A stretch of DNA of 6,546 bases from an uncultured Burkholderiales bacterium (GTDB lineage: Bacteria; Pseudomonadota; Gammaproteobacteria; Burkholderiales; Burkholderiaceae_D): assembly GCA_937872165.1 (NCBI GenBank), contig CALMOR010000064.1, positions 1 through 6,546 on the forward strand, in the 5' to 3' direction. A program made the position numbers and the translations under genes. Each line of letters begins with the position of its first letter. Positions within the stretch are counted from its first letter, which is position 1. The notes under the pieces were generated by a model. It ran no database searches. It was not told where the DNA came from and saw only the letters and a list, made by a program, of their open reading frames with translations. This document shows positions 6,360 to 6,546 of the stretch, one piece after another.

Positions 6360-6546
6360 TCAGCGCTCCGCGTGCCATTCGACGCGGACCGCCTCCATCC
6401 CCGCCGTCGTCGCGAGGCACGCTCGCGCGTCGGGCCCGATGCCGGCCGCGAAGATCAGCCGGTCGTCGAGATACAGAAGCGGCAGTCGGGTTCTCTGCCA
6501 CGCGGGGATGCCGGCCTCCTGGTAGAGGTTCTTCAGGGTTCGCCCC
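6360..6546 (-). CDS. tilS: tRNA(Ile)-lysidine synthase, C-terminal 61 codons (5' part outside window)
   Basis: TilS converts the wobble cytidine of tRNA-Ile(CAU) to lysidine using ATP and lysine, so that AUA is read as Ile. Only the end of the C-terminal tRNA-recognition domain (TilS_C) is visible: GRTLKNLYQEAGIPAWQRTR, then LPLLYLDDRLIFAAGIG, ending in VEWHAER and TGA at 6360-6362. This is the typical family ending (RSLKKLLQE-type helix, G-I/V-P-x-W-x-R, P-L-L, A-A-G). The catalytic N-terminal PP-loop domain lies beyond the right edge. As I recall, tilS is directly followed by lysC in many betaproteobacteria; here the phytase-like gene starts 125 bp downstream. The 125-bp gap holds only a 5-bp-stem dyad (6279-6291) and no clear terminator, so readthrough into the phytase-like gene is possible. 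Confidence 0.92.
   Translation of the reverse strand, partial: GRTLKNLYQEAGIPAWQRTRLPLLYLDDRLIFAAGIGPDARACLATTAGMEAVRVEWHAER

Overview
The window is G+C-rich bacterial DNA, most likely from a betaproteobacterium (Burkholderiales or a relative). The evidence is a recognisable tilS - lysC - tRNA-Ser(GCU) backbone, as I recall it from Burkholderia and Ralstonia, the close match of LysC to betaproteobacterial aspartokinases, and a PEP-CTERM protein (exosortase-type sorting, common in environmental betaproteobacteria). No rRNA or species-level marker is present.

Right half (about 3243-6546), chromosomal backbone, all on the minus strand. Reading from the right edge: the C-terminal 61 codons of tilS; a secreted PEP-CTERM protein of the esterase-like phytase family, inserted between tilS and lysC and carrying one single-base frameshift; a strong terminator-like hairpin directly in front of lysC; lysC itself, intact at 417 aa; then tRNA-Ser(GCU) with its own plausible promoter and a textbook intrinsic terminator.

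Left half (about 1-3240), accessory DNA. A P4-type tyrosine integrase lies immediately downstream of the tRNA 3' end, the classic arrangement of an island inserted at a tRNA gene. It is broken by two single-base deletions and a Trp-to-amber change, though its catalytic residues are still readable across frames. Beyond about 430 bp of non-coding, apparently decayed DNA lies a plus-strand remnant of a large alpha-helical (HEAT-like) protein. That remnant has one frameshift and two in-frame stops and is cut by the left edge. I read this half as a decaying genomic island integrated at tRNA-Ser(GCU). The remnant could be cargo such as a defence-type protein, but its family is not established.

How the parts relate: lysC (entry to the aspartate-family amino acids), tilS (tRNA-Ile decoding) and tRNA-Ser are housekeeping genes, and the tRNA served as the integration target. 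I see no intact novel system. The most interesting points are the terminator-like hairpin and interleaved inverted repeats in front of lysC, the PEP-CTERM gene splitting a conserved neighbourhood, and the lesion pattern, which shows real decay in the island but may be a sequence error in the phytase-like gene.
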